DNA of 64,000 nucleotides from Henckelia pumila (lineage: Eukaryota > Streptophyta > Magnoliopsida > Lamiales > Gesneriaceae), in contig NC_133123.1 of the NCBI RefSeq assembly GCF_033568475.1, forward strand, positions 154,209,753 to 154,273,752, written 5' to 3'. Below the pieces are notes generated by a model, which was given only the letters and a program-made list of their open reading frames with translations, had not been told where the DNA came from and made no database searches. The translations under genes were made by a program, and so were the position numbers. Below, piece by piece: positions 24,873 through 36,097 of the stretch; position 1 is the stretch's first letter, and the number at the start of each line of letters is the position of its first letter.

Positions 24873-26471
24873 TCATCTATCTTCTTGGGCTCTACCTGAG
24901 ATATGAAAGCTAAAATAATTCCCTAAAGGGTTGTCATCAATTGGTTGATGAACGTCCTCGTTTACTGGATCATCATTGGCAGGAGGATCGTTATCCACCG
25001 GTGGATCCACTTCTGGCCTTGTTTGATCACAAACGGTAGAGGGAGCTGGATCATCCTTCTTTGGAGGATATAGATCACTGTCACTCTCTTCCTGTAGATT
25101 TGTTTTTTCCAATCTGTGACTCAGATCATTTATGCTCCCTTGAGTTTGTTCTGTACAAATAGTAGATTCATCAAAAACAACATGAATGGTTTCCTCGACC
25201 GTTAGTGATCTTTGATTGAACACTCGATAAGCTCTGCTAACGGCTGAGTAACCAATAAAAGTTCCTTCGTCTGCTTTGGCATCGAAGGCTGTCAAATGGT
25301 TTTTGCCATTGTTGTGGATAAAGCATTTGCACCCAAAAATTTTGAAGTATGAAATATCAGGTTTTGTGCCATTCCAGATCTCATATGGAGTTTTGTTAAA
25401 TCGTTTATTAATCATAGATCTGTTTTGAGTATAGCAAGCTGTGTTAACTGCTTCTGCCCAAAGCCTTTGAGAAACATTTGAATCAGCAATCATAGTTCTG
25501 GCTGCTTCTTTTAAAGTACGGTTCCTTCTTTCAGCCACCCCATTTTGCTGTGGGGATCTAGCAGCTGACAACTCATGCTTGATTCCCTGATCATCTAGAT
25601 AAGTCATAAGAGTGGTGTTTAAAAATTCAGTCCCTCTATCACTCCTGATCCTATCTATCACAGTAGATTGTTCATTTTGCAAGCGTTTAAAAAGCTTAAT
25701 CAGGTGAGGTGCAGTTTGATCTTTTGAAGAGAGAAAGATGACCCAAGTAAATCGAGAAAAGTCATCTATAACAACAAGAGCATATCTCATTCCCCCTAAA
25801 CTTCTTACTGGTATAGGACCAAATAGGTCCATGTGAAGTAAGTCTAAACATTTGGAAGAAGACATACACCCTTTATTTTTAAAAGTTGCTCTCACCTGCT
25901 TTCCTAGTTGACAAGCAGGACAAACTTTGTCTTTTATAAAATCTCCTTCGGGCAGTCCAGAAATTAAATCATGCTTCCTCAAGTTAGAAATGGACTTAAA
26001 ATTTAGATGATTTAATCGCTTATGCCACAGCCAATGTTTATCATGATGAGCAGTAAGACAAGTAGGTGAGGAAATATGTGAGCAAGACCAGTTTACCTTG
26101 TAGGTGTTTAGGTCTCGTACACCGGTCATAAGAGTCTCACCTTTGTCATTTTTTATGAGGCAAGTGTGTTTGTGAAACTCGACCGAATGATCATTGTCAC
26201 ATAGTTGACTAATACTTATCAAATTATAACATAGTTTGTCAACAAGTAACACATCTTTAATAATGATGTTACCATGGATAATCTTACCCTTACCCATGGT
26301 TTTACCTTTGGAGTTGTCTCCAAAGCTGATCTTTGGTCCTTTGCACAACACCACTTCTGTTAGAAGTTCTGGATTTCCTGTCATGTGTCGTGAACAACCG
26401 CTATCTAAATACCAGGTAGTGTCCTTGATAGAAGTGGTTTTCTCGCTTGTTTGGACTTTTAGTACCTGCAA
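24873..26471 (-). CDS. Sirevirus protease and integrase block
   Basis: An open block of pol. It starts near the protease-like [13 protein letters not shown], followed by the GAG-pre-integrase zinc region (HKRLNHLNF to CPACQLGKQ) and the integrase core ([42 protein letters not shown]). Part of the fossil element. Confidence 0.9.
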   Translation of the reverse strand: MQVLKVQTSEKTTSIKDTTWYLDSGCSRHMTGNPELLTEVVLCKGPKISFGDNSKGKTMGKGKIIHGNIIIKDVLLVDKLCYNLISISQLCDNDHSVEFHKHTCLIKNDKGETLMTGVRDLNTYKVNWSCSHISSPTCLTAHHDKHWLWHKRLNHLNFKSISNLRKHDLISGLPEGDFIKDKVCPACQLGKQVRATFKNKGCMSSSKCLDLLHMDLFGPIPVRSLGGMRYALVVIDDFSRFTWVIFLSSKDQTAPHLIKLFKRLQNEQSTVIDRIRSDRGTEFLNTTLMTYLDDQGIKHELSAARSPQQNGVAERRNRTLKEAARTMIADSNVSQRLWAEAVNTACYTQNRSMINKRFNKTPYEIWNGTKPDISYFKIFGCKCFIHNNGKNHLTAFDAKADEGTFIGYSAVSRAYRVFNQRSLTVEETIHVVFDESTICTEQTQGSINDLSHRLEKTNLQEESDSDLYPPKKDDPAPSTVCDQTRPEVDPPVDNDPPANDDPVNEDVHQPIDDNPLGNYFSFHISGRAQEDR

Positions 26472-26498
26472 AGGGTGAAGAACTTTTGGTACCCATAT

Positions 26499-28511
26499 CT
26501 AGTAGGGTCCAGGTCGGATTAGCCCTTTCGGGACCCACACCTGGAACACCCTTACAGGTTTGCCCGTGTGTGTGTCCAGAAATCTGTGCGGTCGATAGGC
26601 AGTAAATGTGTGTGCTTGTGAGGTTACTGTGTGCTGCTTGCCTTTTTTATTTTTATCAGTTAGCCTGTACCTCTTTTGAACTGGCCTGCAATTAAAGTAC
26701 TGGTAAGGCTTCTCCTTTGACCATCTTTTCTTAGAGTAGTTAGGCTCATTCCATGGCCTTTTGAAATTAGATTGGTTTCCCTTTCTTCTTTCATTAGGTT
26801 TAGGTTTGATCCAAGTTCCTCTTTGATTAGAGATCTGGGGATCCACATATCCCAGCCCTCTATGCTTAGAACTTCGTTCGTTAGATACTTTCTGATTTTT
26901 GTCAAAGCTGCACTTATCGTGTTCATATATCGTGCTGGACCTGACAAATCTTATTTTGTTAAGATTGCCTTTGTCCAGGCTTGACTGAATACAGGACTCC
27001 ATAGACTGTTCATTTGTTCCAAACCCTAGACCGGTCTTATCATGTACCGGTCTTTGGATTTCTTGAATCTTGTCAATGGTTACAGAAGATTTATTCCAAG
27101 CCTTAATGGTTTCAAGTAGTTTTTTATTCTCAATCAAGGTAGCTTGGAATACTCTTTTCAAGGTGTCGTTCTCAGTAGCCAGCAGACTTAGCTTGACCTT
27201 AAGACCATCAAGCTCTTTTTGCTGCATGCAGCTTGATTCGCTTGACTTATCTTTTAGGTCGGCTCTTTTTGCCTTTACTTCCTCGAACTCCTTGGATAAT
27301 GCTTTGTATTCATTAGCCATTTCGTGTAAAGCAGTAACCAAATCACTGTGAGTAAATTCAGGTGAGCCAAAGTCAAATACCTCCTCAGCTTCTTCTTCGA
27401 TGTCAGCCATAAGGCATTCCACCTTTTCATCATCGCTGTCATCTGAAGAGCTTCCGGTATTGGAGTTGTCGGAGTCAGACTCGGCCCACTTGCTTTTGCT
27501 TTCGTCTGCTACTAGAACCCTTTGGTCTCTTCCTTTTCTAAGGGTCCTCTTGTCCTCCTTGCCCCTTCTTCTTTCAGAAAATTGCTTCTGATCATTGCTC
27601 TTAGGCTTGGTGCACTCTGCAATGAAATGGCCTGGCTTGCTACAGTTAAAACAAGTAGGACCATCGTTTGTATGGTCCGATTTATGATAATTTTTAAATT
27701 TAGAATTGTTTTTACGCATAAATTTACCAAATTTCTTGACAAAGAGTGTCATGGCTTCATTGCTGATTTGCTCAGCTGATCTCTTTGGAGCTTCCTCGAC
27801 CGGTGGACGTATCACGGTTGAGGTTAAGGCCTTGGTTGGTTGAGAGGTAGATGGTTCATCTTCTGTTCTCATGTTGAGCTCGAACTCGTAGGCTTTAAGA
27901 TCTGCAAAGAGATCATGCAGTTCAACCTTGCTCAAGTCTTTCGACTCTCTCATGGCCACTGTCTTGATCTCCCATTCTTTGGGCAGAGCTCTCATAACCT
28001 TCACAGCAATTTCACGGTTAGTATAAGTTTTACCTAAAGCAATAAGATCACAAATGATACTACTGAACCGTTCATCAAATTCAGCCATGGTTTCCCCTGG
28101 CTTCATTTTGGCGTTGTCATATTTTTGAATGGCCAAGGTGAGCTTGTTTTCCTTTGTCTGGTCATTCCCTTCACACAGCTGAGTGAGCTTCTCCCAAATC
28201 TCCTTTGCTGTGGAACATGACTTGATTTTGCTGAACATATTCTTGTCCAGTGTTTTGTATAGGATGTCCCGCGCCACATTCTCAAGATTGGCCTTCTTTT
28301 TGTCCTCAGTGGTCCACTCAGCTCTTGGTTTCTCAATCATTTGTCCTGCACCATCGGCTAGAGCTGGGTTGACCTTCATAATTTTGATAGGACCGTCTGT
28401 TATGACATATAGCATGTCATCATCCTGTGCTGCAAGATGTGCCTGCATGCGAATTTTCCAATCATCATACTCTTCTTTAGAAAACATAGGAATTCTGTTG
28501 AAAGAAGTCAT
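26499..28511 (-). CDS. Sirevirus gag
   Basis: A 670-residue open frame just downstream of the primer site. It carries the UBN2/gag-type domain (FSKEEYDDWKIRMQAHL, IWEKLTQLCEGN, MAEFDERFSSIICDLIALG), one CCHC zinc knuckle (CFNCSKPGHFIAEC) and a long basic tail typical of Sirevirus gag. Part of the fossil element. Confidence 0.9.
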   Translation of the reverse strand: MTSFNRIPMFSKEEYDDWKIRMQAHLAAQDDDMLYVITDGPIKIMKVNPALADGAGQMIEKPRAEWTTEDKKKANLENVARDILYKTLDKNMFSKIKSCSTAKEIWEKLTQLCEGNDQTKENKLTLAIQKYDNAKMKPGETMAEFDERFSSIICDLIALGKTYTNREIAVKVMRALPKEWEIKTVAMRESKDLSKVELHDLFADLKAYEFELNMRTEDEPSTSQPTKALTSTVIRPPVEEAPKRSAEQISNEAMTLFVKKFGKFMRKNNSKFKNYHKSDHTNDGPTCFNCSKPGHFIAECTKPKSNDQKQFSERRRGKEDKRTLRKGRDQRVLVADESKSKWAESDSDNSNTGSSSDDSDDEKVECLMADIEEEAEEVFDFGSPEFTHSDLVTALHEMANEYKALSKEFEEVKAKRADLKDKSSESSCMQQKELDGLKVKLSLLATENDTLKRVFQATLIENKKLLETIKAWNKSSVTIDKIQEIQRPVHDKTGLGFGTNEQSMESCIQSSLDKGNLNKIRFVRSSTIYEHDKCSFDKNQKVSNERSSKHRGLGYVDPQISNQRGTWIKPKPNERRKGNQSNFKRPWNEPNYSKKRWSKEKPYQYFNCRPVQKRYRLTDKNKKGKQHTVTSQAHTFTAYRPHRFLDTHTGKPVRVFQVWVPKGLIRPGPY

Positions 28512-28550
28512 GATTTTAAAACTTTAGATCAACAGTTGAGAAAGGAACCC

Positions 28551-28562
28551 GCTCTGATACCA
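28551..28562 (-). other. Primer-binding site, initiator tRNA-Met
   Basis: On the minus strand TGGTATCAGAGC starts two bases after the 5' LTR; it is the classic complement of the 3' end of plant tRNA-iMet. Confidence 0.92.
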
Positions 28563-28564
28563 CT

Positions 28565-29878
28565 TGTTGGGATCGGTTCAGAGGGTAGAGGGGGGGTGAA
28601 TACACTCTGAAACTTTTCTTCTTCTTCTTTGAAATGATCAAGTGAGGTTTAGTTCACTTAATCTGTTTTCTCAACTTCTAAAACGTTTTGAACAACTTAA
28701 ATAGTGCGGAACTAGTTCAGAGGTTTTAGTGATGCAAAGTTTATAAAGCAATGTATGAGCAGGATGTAAGATAAATGGCAGTAAAGGCTAAAGCACGATT
28801 TTATGGAAGTTCGAAGGCTTAATCCTTCTACGTCTCCCCTTCTTCCACTTAGGAAGGAATTCACTAGAAGACTTTGGTTATTACAACGTCTTGTAATACA
28901 CCCACTTCAGACTTAGGACTTATCCAATGCCTAATCCGAAACTCCTAGATTTACACAGATAAGATTCTCAGTTCTTATCAGACTGGTGGAAGCTTTCAGA
29001 GCAGCTTCAAGTCTCTTCAACACTGAGTATAGTTGAGTTGAGCTTCTCAGACTGCAGAGCGGTCGAGAGGCTTGGAAACCCTAGGATGATCCTTGATGAT
29101 CAGATACGTGAACTATAAGCGAGGGTTTATTTGAGCAGCAGATGAATGATCTTGTGAGTGTGCTCAAGTATATCAGATGAGGACTTCTGATATTACTCAA
29201 GTGATTGAAATGTCTCTCTTCGTTGTCTCGTATCACTTGTTGTTGTTCCTTTTTGTTGTTATTGTTGTTATTGTTCACTTCTTGAGCAATCCTCCCTTTA
29301 AATAGGTCAATCATCAACGTCTTTATTTTGAACGTTCTGATGCTGCATTGAATGCACATTTAATGCTCATAAATGCATTGATGATTCTGCATGAGGATCG
29401 TACACTGCAGACAACTTCCAGGGTCCAAAACTGGAATAAACGGTCGAGTGCTTTATCTGCAGTCATTCTGTGTTTTTGCCATTTTGGTGCAACCTGTTGT
29501 CTTGATTTGCAGGAGTCAACAAATCTTCTGATACGCCGGTTCTGCTTTTAATAAAGGATCCTGCAAAGAACATCTTGTCACAGGTACTTGTCTCGAGATA
29601 TCTTGATAGGCAGTTGGCATTCTACCGGTAGGGATATTTGTCCTCTGCTGGTTTGAATAACCAGTCGATAGGCTTGAGACTTCAACCGGTCGAGAGACAT
29701 AGGCGGTTGACAAGCTTCCGGTAGATGGATTTATCCTTGTGTCTTCAGCCGATCGAGAGCAAGGGCGATTGACAAGCTTCCGGTAGAAGTTGTAGTAGAT
29801 TCCTGAAATACAATGGTTGGCAGCACATTCCTATACAATGAGTTGTTGTTTGTTATCACCAAAATATCGGATTCAACA
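28565..29878 (-). repeat. Complete 5' LTR of the Sirevirus
   Basis: This LTR is 1314 bp with TG...CA ends, and the target repeat AGTTG follows at 29879-29883. Two related blocks with GACAAGCTTCCGGTAGA lie in tandem inside it. Confidence 0.92.
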
Positions 29879-30471
29879 AGTTGTAATATAAATAAAGACA
29901 AATTGTGAGAAATTAAAAAATGGTTCTTTCAAAAAATAATAATTCAAAAATGAATTATTTAATGACATTAATGGACGCATTAGTTGCAATTTAATGAAAG
30001 TGTATAATTTATTTATGGATATTAATATTTACATATAATAATAAAAATATTTATTTACTTTTATGTTCTAACTAAAATGTTGTTTTACTTTTATATCTTT
30101 TTATATTTTTATATGACCTTACTTATAGTGTAAATAAAATGACAAAGTTATTATTTCACATTTGCAAAAATTTATCCTTTTATTCATACTTTTAGAAAGG
30201 TAAAATAATAATTATTAAATATACATGCTTTTCTTTTAATAATTTCAGTAAAAAAAAATTATTTGTCAAACATATATATATATTTAGAGTGAAAATATTT
30301 ATTATGTAATTGTTTTGAATTGAAATAATACACAATCTAATAAAATAAAAATTTATTATCTTTAATAATTTTAATAAATAGATATTTTTATTTTTCAAAA
30401 TCTAATCATTTTTATGTTAATCAAAATAATACACAATTTAATAAAATAAATATTTATTATCTTTAATAATT
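29879..30471. repeat. Copy 2 of duplicated Sirevirus flank
   Basis: The original right flank of the insertion, continuous with the rest of the AT-rich Helitron-like DNA to its right. Copy 1 is at 19195-19789. Confidence 0.88.
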
Positions 30472-33180
30472 TTAATGAATATAAATTTTTTCCAACATCT
30501 AATCAAATTTTTTTAATTGTTTTAGATTTTCTTAAGAAATATGTACGATAAAATATTATTTCTCAAATTTATTTTTATTATCAATTTTTTATTCAATTTT
30601 GGCGTATCGTTTTTTTTCAAATTTTCTTATAAGTATGTCGTAACCAAATTTTATTTTTCTATTATATATATATATTTTAGAAAAAACCACTTTGATGCTC
30701 ACGTATTTTAAATTTTGTTTTCTTAAATTCATAGAAAAGAATTCAAACCAATTCACTGAAGGTGAAATTTTATAATTAAATAAGATTCGAGTTAACACAA
30801 TGTATTTTTAATACCAAAAAATTATATAAAAATAATTTATTCATTGATTGCATTTATATTGTAATAGTATATTATTAAATTTATAAATATAATATGATAT
30901 TTAAAAAATCATTAACACGTGTCTCATGGGTTAAACACGTGAAAATATATTAGATATAACATAAGACAAATAATAAATTTAAATTTATTGACCTTTAAAA
31001 TAAAAATAAAAAAAGTAATAATTAAAATTTCAAATAATATTCATTTGTTTTATTGTTTCTAAGATATAGTGAATTTTTAATATTTGATAAAGTCTTATAT
31101 TTGAGTCTTAAATTTATTTAGATTAAATGTGGATTACATTTTGACATTTATTTTTGGAAAAATTGCTTTTTTGATTCTATAAAATTTTTTATTTATAATT
31201 CCGATACTCTGTGTTATCAGATTTCAAAGTCTGTTATATTTGTTTTTTTTTCTTACGATTTTAGAGTTTTTTTATGTGATATTTTTGTAGCGTAGACGTT
31301 TATAGTATTACATCAGCATTTTTGAGAAACAATAAGTAAAATTGCCAAAAATCGAAACATGCAAGACTAAACTGAAGTTGAAATTTTGATATAGCTAAAA
31401 GCCCTTTATATCTGTTAAGTCCTTGTGTTTCAAATTTTGGACAAAAAACGCCTACAAAAATACGTATGGATAAGGGGATACGCTCAAACTGAAAATGTGG
31501 GGATATATGTGCTCAAGATTTGAAAACACAAGGAGTTAATAGATAATTCATTTTTCATAATGGATTTTTAAAAATTTTGAGATTTCACAAGGGTATGTAT
31601 GTAATTATTTCATATGAAAATATAGACCCAAAATCATAATTATCAAATATTAGCGAACTAAAATTACAATTTTTTCTTTATTTTTCCATCATTATCTTTG
31701 ATTTATTTATATTTATAAATGAAATTTATAATATTTAATTTTATTTAAATTCCAAATTATACATAAATTTTATATTATGTATTTTTTTCTTATTTTTTTA
31801 CGTTCATTTTTCACCAAGTTTTAATGAAATTATTTATCGGCAAATTCTTTAATGATTTTTTTTATTTCTATTCACACTTTTAAAGATAAAATTATTAAAT
31901 ATACATAATTTTTTAAAAATAATTAATTTAAAATATATTTTAATTTTCAAATATATATTCACTTTATATAAAAAAATTTATATTTTTAAAACACTATGTA
32001 GAAAATCTCATCTCAATACAATTAATCGAATGAATATACAATCCAAAGGCAAAATAAAAAATTCATACTGAAAAACTTAGTCATTCTATTTATACTTTTA
32101 TAGTCATAATAAAATAAATATATATTATCTTTAATAGTTTTAAAGAATACATGCATATTTTTATTTTTCAACATCTGAATAATTTTTATATGTTAATAGT
32201 TTTATATTTTCCTAAGAATTATGTTTCGATAAAATTTTATTTCTCTAATTTATTTTTATAATCAAATATCTATTGAATTATGACGTATCATTATTTCCAA
32301 ATTTTCTTATAAATATGTCGTAGCTAAATTTTATTTTTTTTATTATTATTTTTAAAAAATTGTGTTTTAATTTTTTTTCTTAAATTGATAGAAAATAATT
32401 CAAACCAATTCATTGAAAGTGAATTTCTATAAATAAATAAGAGGTGAATTGACATAATGTATTTGTAATAACAAAGAAACTATATGAAAATAATTTAATT
32501 TTTTATTTCACTTATATTGCTATAGTGTATAATTAATTTTACAAATGCAATATGATATTTAATAAACCAGTTAAAATGTTGTGTTTAAAGATTTCAAAAA
32601 ACTTTATATTATTTTTTATTTTTTTCTAATATAGCAAGTTTTTATTAATATATTATTGCATTATGAAACTTATTCTTCATAAAATTTATGGTGATGTTAT
32701 ATTTCTATATATTATATTAAACTCAAATTTCGTAGAAGTGTAAATATTGCTTAAGTATTTTAAATGATCAGTTATTTTATTGTCATAGTACAAAAAGTAT
32801 GTGAATTATTCTATTGCTATATTTTTTAGTGTAATTAATTATATTAATTCATCATTTTTATTAGCATCTTACTATTATATTATCATAATCATAACAGTTT
32901 TTTTCTCTTAATTTACCTCATAATTCTATATTTTTCAAGACAACAAATCATTATTATCCATAAATATTAATATTAAAAATAAAAATAAAAATGATTTACT
33001 TAGAACATAATCCACAAGAGCTTTTTTTTGCTTATTAATTATTAATTTACCCCATACTTTTACATTTTTTAAGACAAAAAATAATAATGAAATGCATTAT
33101 TTTATAATTTTCTTCTCATTATTATTTTTTAGAATGAATTAGGAATATGATGACAAGCATTAAAATGTACTCAATGGGTA
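30472..33180. other. AT-rich Helitron-like DNA without genes
   Basis: No coding potential is seen. The motif TATTCAYACTTTTA (a complemented Helitron 5' end) recurs near 31870 and 32085, which suggests several related ends inside this block. A slightly less AT-rich piece at 31130-31560 may be another old insertion. Confidence 0.5.
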
Positions 33181-33181
33181 A

Positions 33182-33182
<1 letters not shown>

Positions 33183-33267
<85 letters not shown>
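33183..33267. repeat. (AAT)n microsatellite
   Basis: About 28 uninterrupted AAT/ATA units. Open frames across it are poly-Ile artefacts. Confidence 0.97.
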
Positions 33268-33269
<2 letters not shown>

Positions 33270-33460
33270 GCATCAATTAAATGAATGAACAACACATTGT
33301 TTTGTATAAATTGCACATCCCAAATTTGACCCTAAATTTTATACCATTTTCCCACGTATGCCCATGTAATTAATACCAATCATTCATATCTTTTGGGCAA
33401 TGTAGTAAATACACAATGTAAAACTTTGCCCTTTATTCATACTTTTATAGTAGAAATAGA

Positions 33461-34046
33461 TATATATATATAAAATCAAATAAGTCTACTAAAAATAGTA
33501 GTTAGTTTTTCCACCTAAGATTCAATACTATAAATGAAAAAAATATTAATTATGGTGATAAAATATGAAAAGTCATCAAATAAGTTAAATGCATGTATAT
33601 ATTCCAAAAATTTGAATGTATGTCTAACAAATATTAACACGTAATATTTTTAAAAAATAGATAGAGTTGAATGTTAAATTCAAATTTCATGATTTAATAT
33701 GAGTTAAAAGAATGCATATATTATTGTGCAAAAAATATATGTCAACAGTAGTATATTTATGTCAAAGTAAAAATTTAATAATAATAAAAATAATCAAGTA
33801 TATCTTGACATATACAACCTTAAATATTTGAAAACAAATAACAAATTAATACGGATTTTAAAAAAAGTGATATATTTTTTAAAAAAATTCAAATTTGGAT
33901 ATGAGAATTTTTGAAAATATAAACTATATTTAAGTGGTTGATTATATCATTTTATTCAATTTCGATTATGCCTTCGAGTTTTATATTACTTGTCTATATT
34001 TAAAACAATTATAACAAATTTCGGTTATGTTAAATTTATAATTATT
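33461..34046. other. AT-rich spacer between Helitron-like region and solo LTR
   Basis: It starts with a short (TA)n run. I see no genes or clear repeats. It ends with the 5-bp target repeat TTATT at 34042-34046. Confidence 0.6.
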
Positions 34047-35637
34047 TGTTGGGTCCGGAAGTGTAAGCAATCTTGATTTTGATGATAACAAAACTTATTA
34101 TTGTGTTTTTAACATATCTATTTATTATACTATAAAAGTATGAATGGTGGGCAAATTTTTTTTATTGTGAATTTATAACTTTGCCCCCAAATTATGTAGG
34201 AATCAAAAAATATTTATGAGCAATTATGGAAAAATGATGTAAAAAAACAAGGGCAAAAAAAAAAAAATTTAGTCAAAGTGTCAAACCTTAGGAAGTTATT
34301 TATTGGATTATGAGTAATGAAGATGGATTGATTTAACTTCTCATTTATATCCAATTATTACCTCAAAATTAATTATTGATAAATTATATATATATTATAT
34401 AATATAAAGTTTCAAACATAATATTTGACTAATATTTTTATATTGTAAAATATTACTTTTGGAAGGTGAAAAAAACAAAGTTTTTTCATTGTGAATTTAT
34501 AACTTTGCCTTCAAATTGTGTAGGAATCAAAAAAAATTTATGGACAATTATGGAAAAATGATGTAAAAAAACAAGGGCAAAAAAAGATTAAAAATTGTCA
34601 AACTTTAGGAAGTGATTTATTGCATGATGAGTGCAAATATGATCTCGTCTGTCTACTGCTCCAGTTCCAGATCTATTCAACCGATCAAAGCTAACTTCCA
34701 GAAGTGCAAATATGACCGTTAGGTTATTTCCAACAGTGATATTCTTGTGTCTAACGTCAATATTATTCTTGGATGCTATAAATACAAGGTTTGGAGATTG
34801 ACTAAAAGATAGTGTGGAACACCAAAAGATTATTCAACTAGTTAGAGCTTTTCCACATGAAGAAGGACGTCTAAACCAGATTCTTCGGCTTAGTCAAGAG
34901 CTTGCCCTTGGTGTGAAAAACACAACATATTTCTTGAGCTTTTCCATTAAAGTTCTTTACACCCCAACCCGATCACTCACACATTCGAGAGATGTATTCA
35001 TAAATTAGTTGAGTGAGAGTCTTAACACAAATACATTAAATATTGTGTTTGTAATCTTGGCATAAGAGACGTCAAACATTATGCGGATTATGAGGTGCGG
35101 CCTACAATCGAGTGTGAGTCTAGGAGTTTCGACTTAGGCGGCGGTGTAAGTTCAAAGGTTGGAGTGGAGTGATTACAAGACGTTGGAATGCTCAAAGTCT
35201 TCTAGTGTATTATTTCGAGGAGGAAGAAGGGGTGACAGGAGATCGATTGAGCTCCAAACTTCCATAAACAAATTGGTGTCTCTTTACTTCATCGCACTTA
35301 CTTCTTGCTATTGTTTTTGGGTGATTTGTTGAAGCTTTTTATATGTTCTTTAAAGTACCAAAATTTTGCATACAAAGTGTTTGATAAAATGCTTCAATCA
35401 AATTGTTTTTACTATCTCAACTTGCAATATTTTCAAAAGATTTCTCAAATGCTTAATTAGTTTTTAGATGGATTAATATTTCGAGTGTTTTGCGCTTGGT
35501 TGTTATAATCAAACTCGATATAATTTATCAGTGCTCGGTTCATATTCGAACATTTTAAGAACGAGCAATTGTAGCTCAATTTTTTTTTTAAAAAAATATG
35601 TATTCACCCCCTCTACACACACAACCGATTCCCAACA
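34047..35637 (+). mobile_element. Solo LTR of a second Sirevirus
   Basis: It starts TGTTGGGTCCGG and ends CCGATTCCCAACA, with the Sirevirus end motif GTATTCACCCCCTCTACAC just inside. TTATT flanks it on both sides (34042-34046 and 35638-35642). There is no internal region. It includes a 150-bp segment present twice (about 34163-34316 and 34487-34632), and at 34117 a Helitron-like start (A|TCTATTTATTATACTATAAAAG), so the LTR probably received another insertion. The direct repeats have diverged, so it is older than the first element. Confidence 0.82.
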
Positions 35638-35748
35638 TTATTGGAGAAACAAATCTCATAAGTAAACAAATTTTTTTAATAATTTTATAATTTTAAAGAA
35701 TATTTAAATTTTTATTCTTTGTTTGCAATAAATATATATATATATATA

Positions 35749-35889
35749 GTTTTGCTATGCTGCCCACCAACTATGCCCAACTATGTGCCCACCATGTACA
35801 AGTCAACTCACCTATTGTACGAGTCAACTCATGACTTGTACATGGTGGGCACGGAGGTGGGCATGATTGGTGGGCAGCATAACAAAACT
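35749..35889. mobile_element. Foldback MITE 1 in a (TA)n tract
   Basis: Ends AGTTTTGCTATGCTGCCCACC and the near-complement TGGTGGGCAGCATAACAAAAC pair; the whole 141 bp folds back on itself around ACTTGTACATGGTGGGC. (TA)n lies on both sides, as expected for TA-target insertion. Confidence 0.85.
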
Positions 35890-35914
35890 CTATATATATA
35901 TATATATATATATA

Positions 35915-36055
35915 GAGTTCTTTTATGGTGCCCAACACTATATGCCCACTTCATGTCCACCATGTACAATAGATGAGTTGACCGGTATAATAGATGAGTT
36001 GACTTGTACATGATGGGCATGAAGTGGGCATATAATGTTGGGCACCATAAAAGAA

Positions 36056-36058
<3 letters not shown>
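35915..36058. mobile_element. Foldback MITE 2, relative of MITE 1
   Basis: GAGTTCTTTTATGGTGCCC faces GGGCACCATAAAAGAACTC exactly. The interior shares CCACCATGTACAA and GAGTTGAC with MITE 1. A (TA)n run of about 36 bp follows (36059-36094). Confidence 0.88.

Positions 36059-36097
<39 letters not shown>

Larger units (their letters stand above)
17881..29878 (-). mobile_element. Ty1/copia Sirevirus with duplicated/solo-LTR arrangement
   Basis: This fossil LTR element lies on the minus strand. It shows in order (minus): a complete 5' LTR (28565-29878), a tRNA-iMet primer site, gag, integrase, reverse transcriptase and RNase H, a long third reading frame, a polypurine tract and a partial LTR (19790-20046). 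A further complete LTR (17881-19194) is separated from these by 0.6 kb of duplicated flank. Ty1/copia order (integrase before RT), the long extra frame after RNase H and the LTR end motif GTAGAGGGGGGGTGAATACA assign it to the Sirevirus lineage. The target repeat AGTTG borders the complete LTRs. The two complete LTRs look identical by eye, so it is very young. Its coding part looks nearly whole, with about two breaks. Confidence 0.85.
16995..33460 (-). mobile_element. Helitron-like region that hosts the Sirevirus
   Basis: On the minus strand the left edge has the hallmarks of a Helitron 3' end: CTAG at 16995-16998, preceded ten bases inside by a perfect 8-bp hairpin (17005-17023, GTACGTGC-GTT-GCACGTAC). 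The right edge reads, on minus, A|TCTATTTCTACTATAAAAG, a typical Helitron 5' end. Both outer flanks are (TA)n. Without the Sirevirus insertion about 4.5 kb remains, AT-rich and with no Rep/helicase coding. Several internal copies of the 5'-end motif suggest nested or multi-ended non-autonomous Helitrons rather than one simple unit. The base after CTAG on the minus strand is C, not the usual T. Confidence 0.55.

Noticed and set aside
33122-33316. Open frame of nearly all isoleucine
   Set aside because: It is the (AAT)n microsatellite read on the minus strand.
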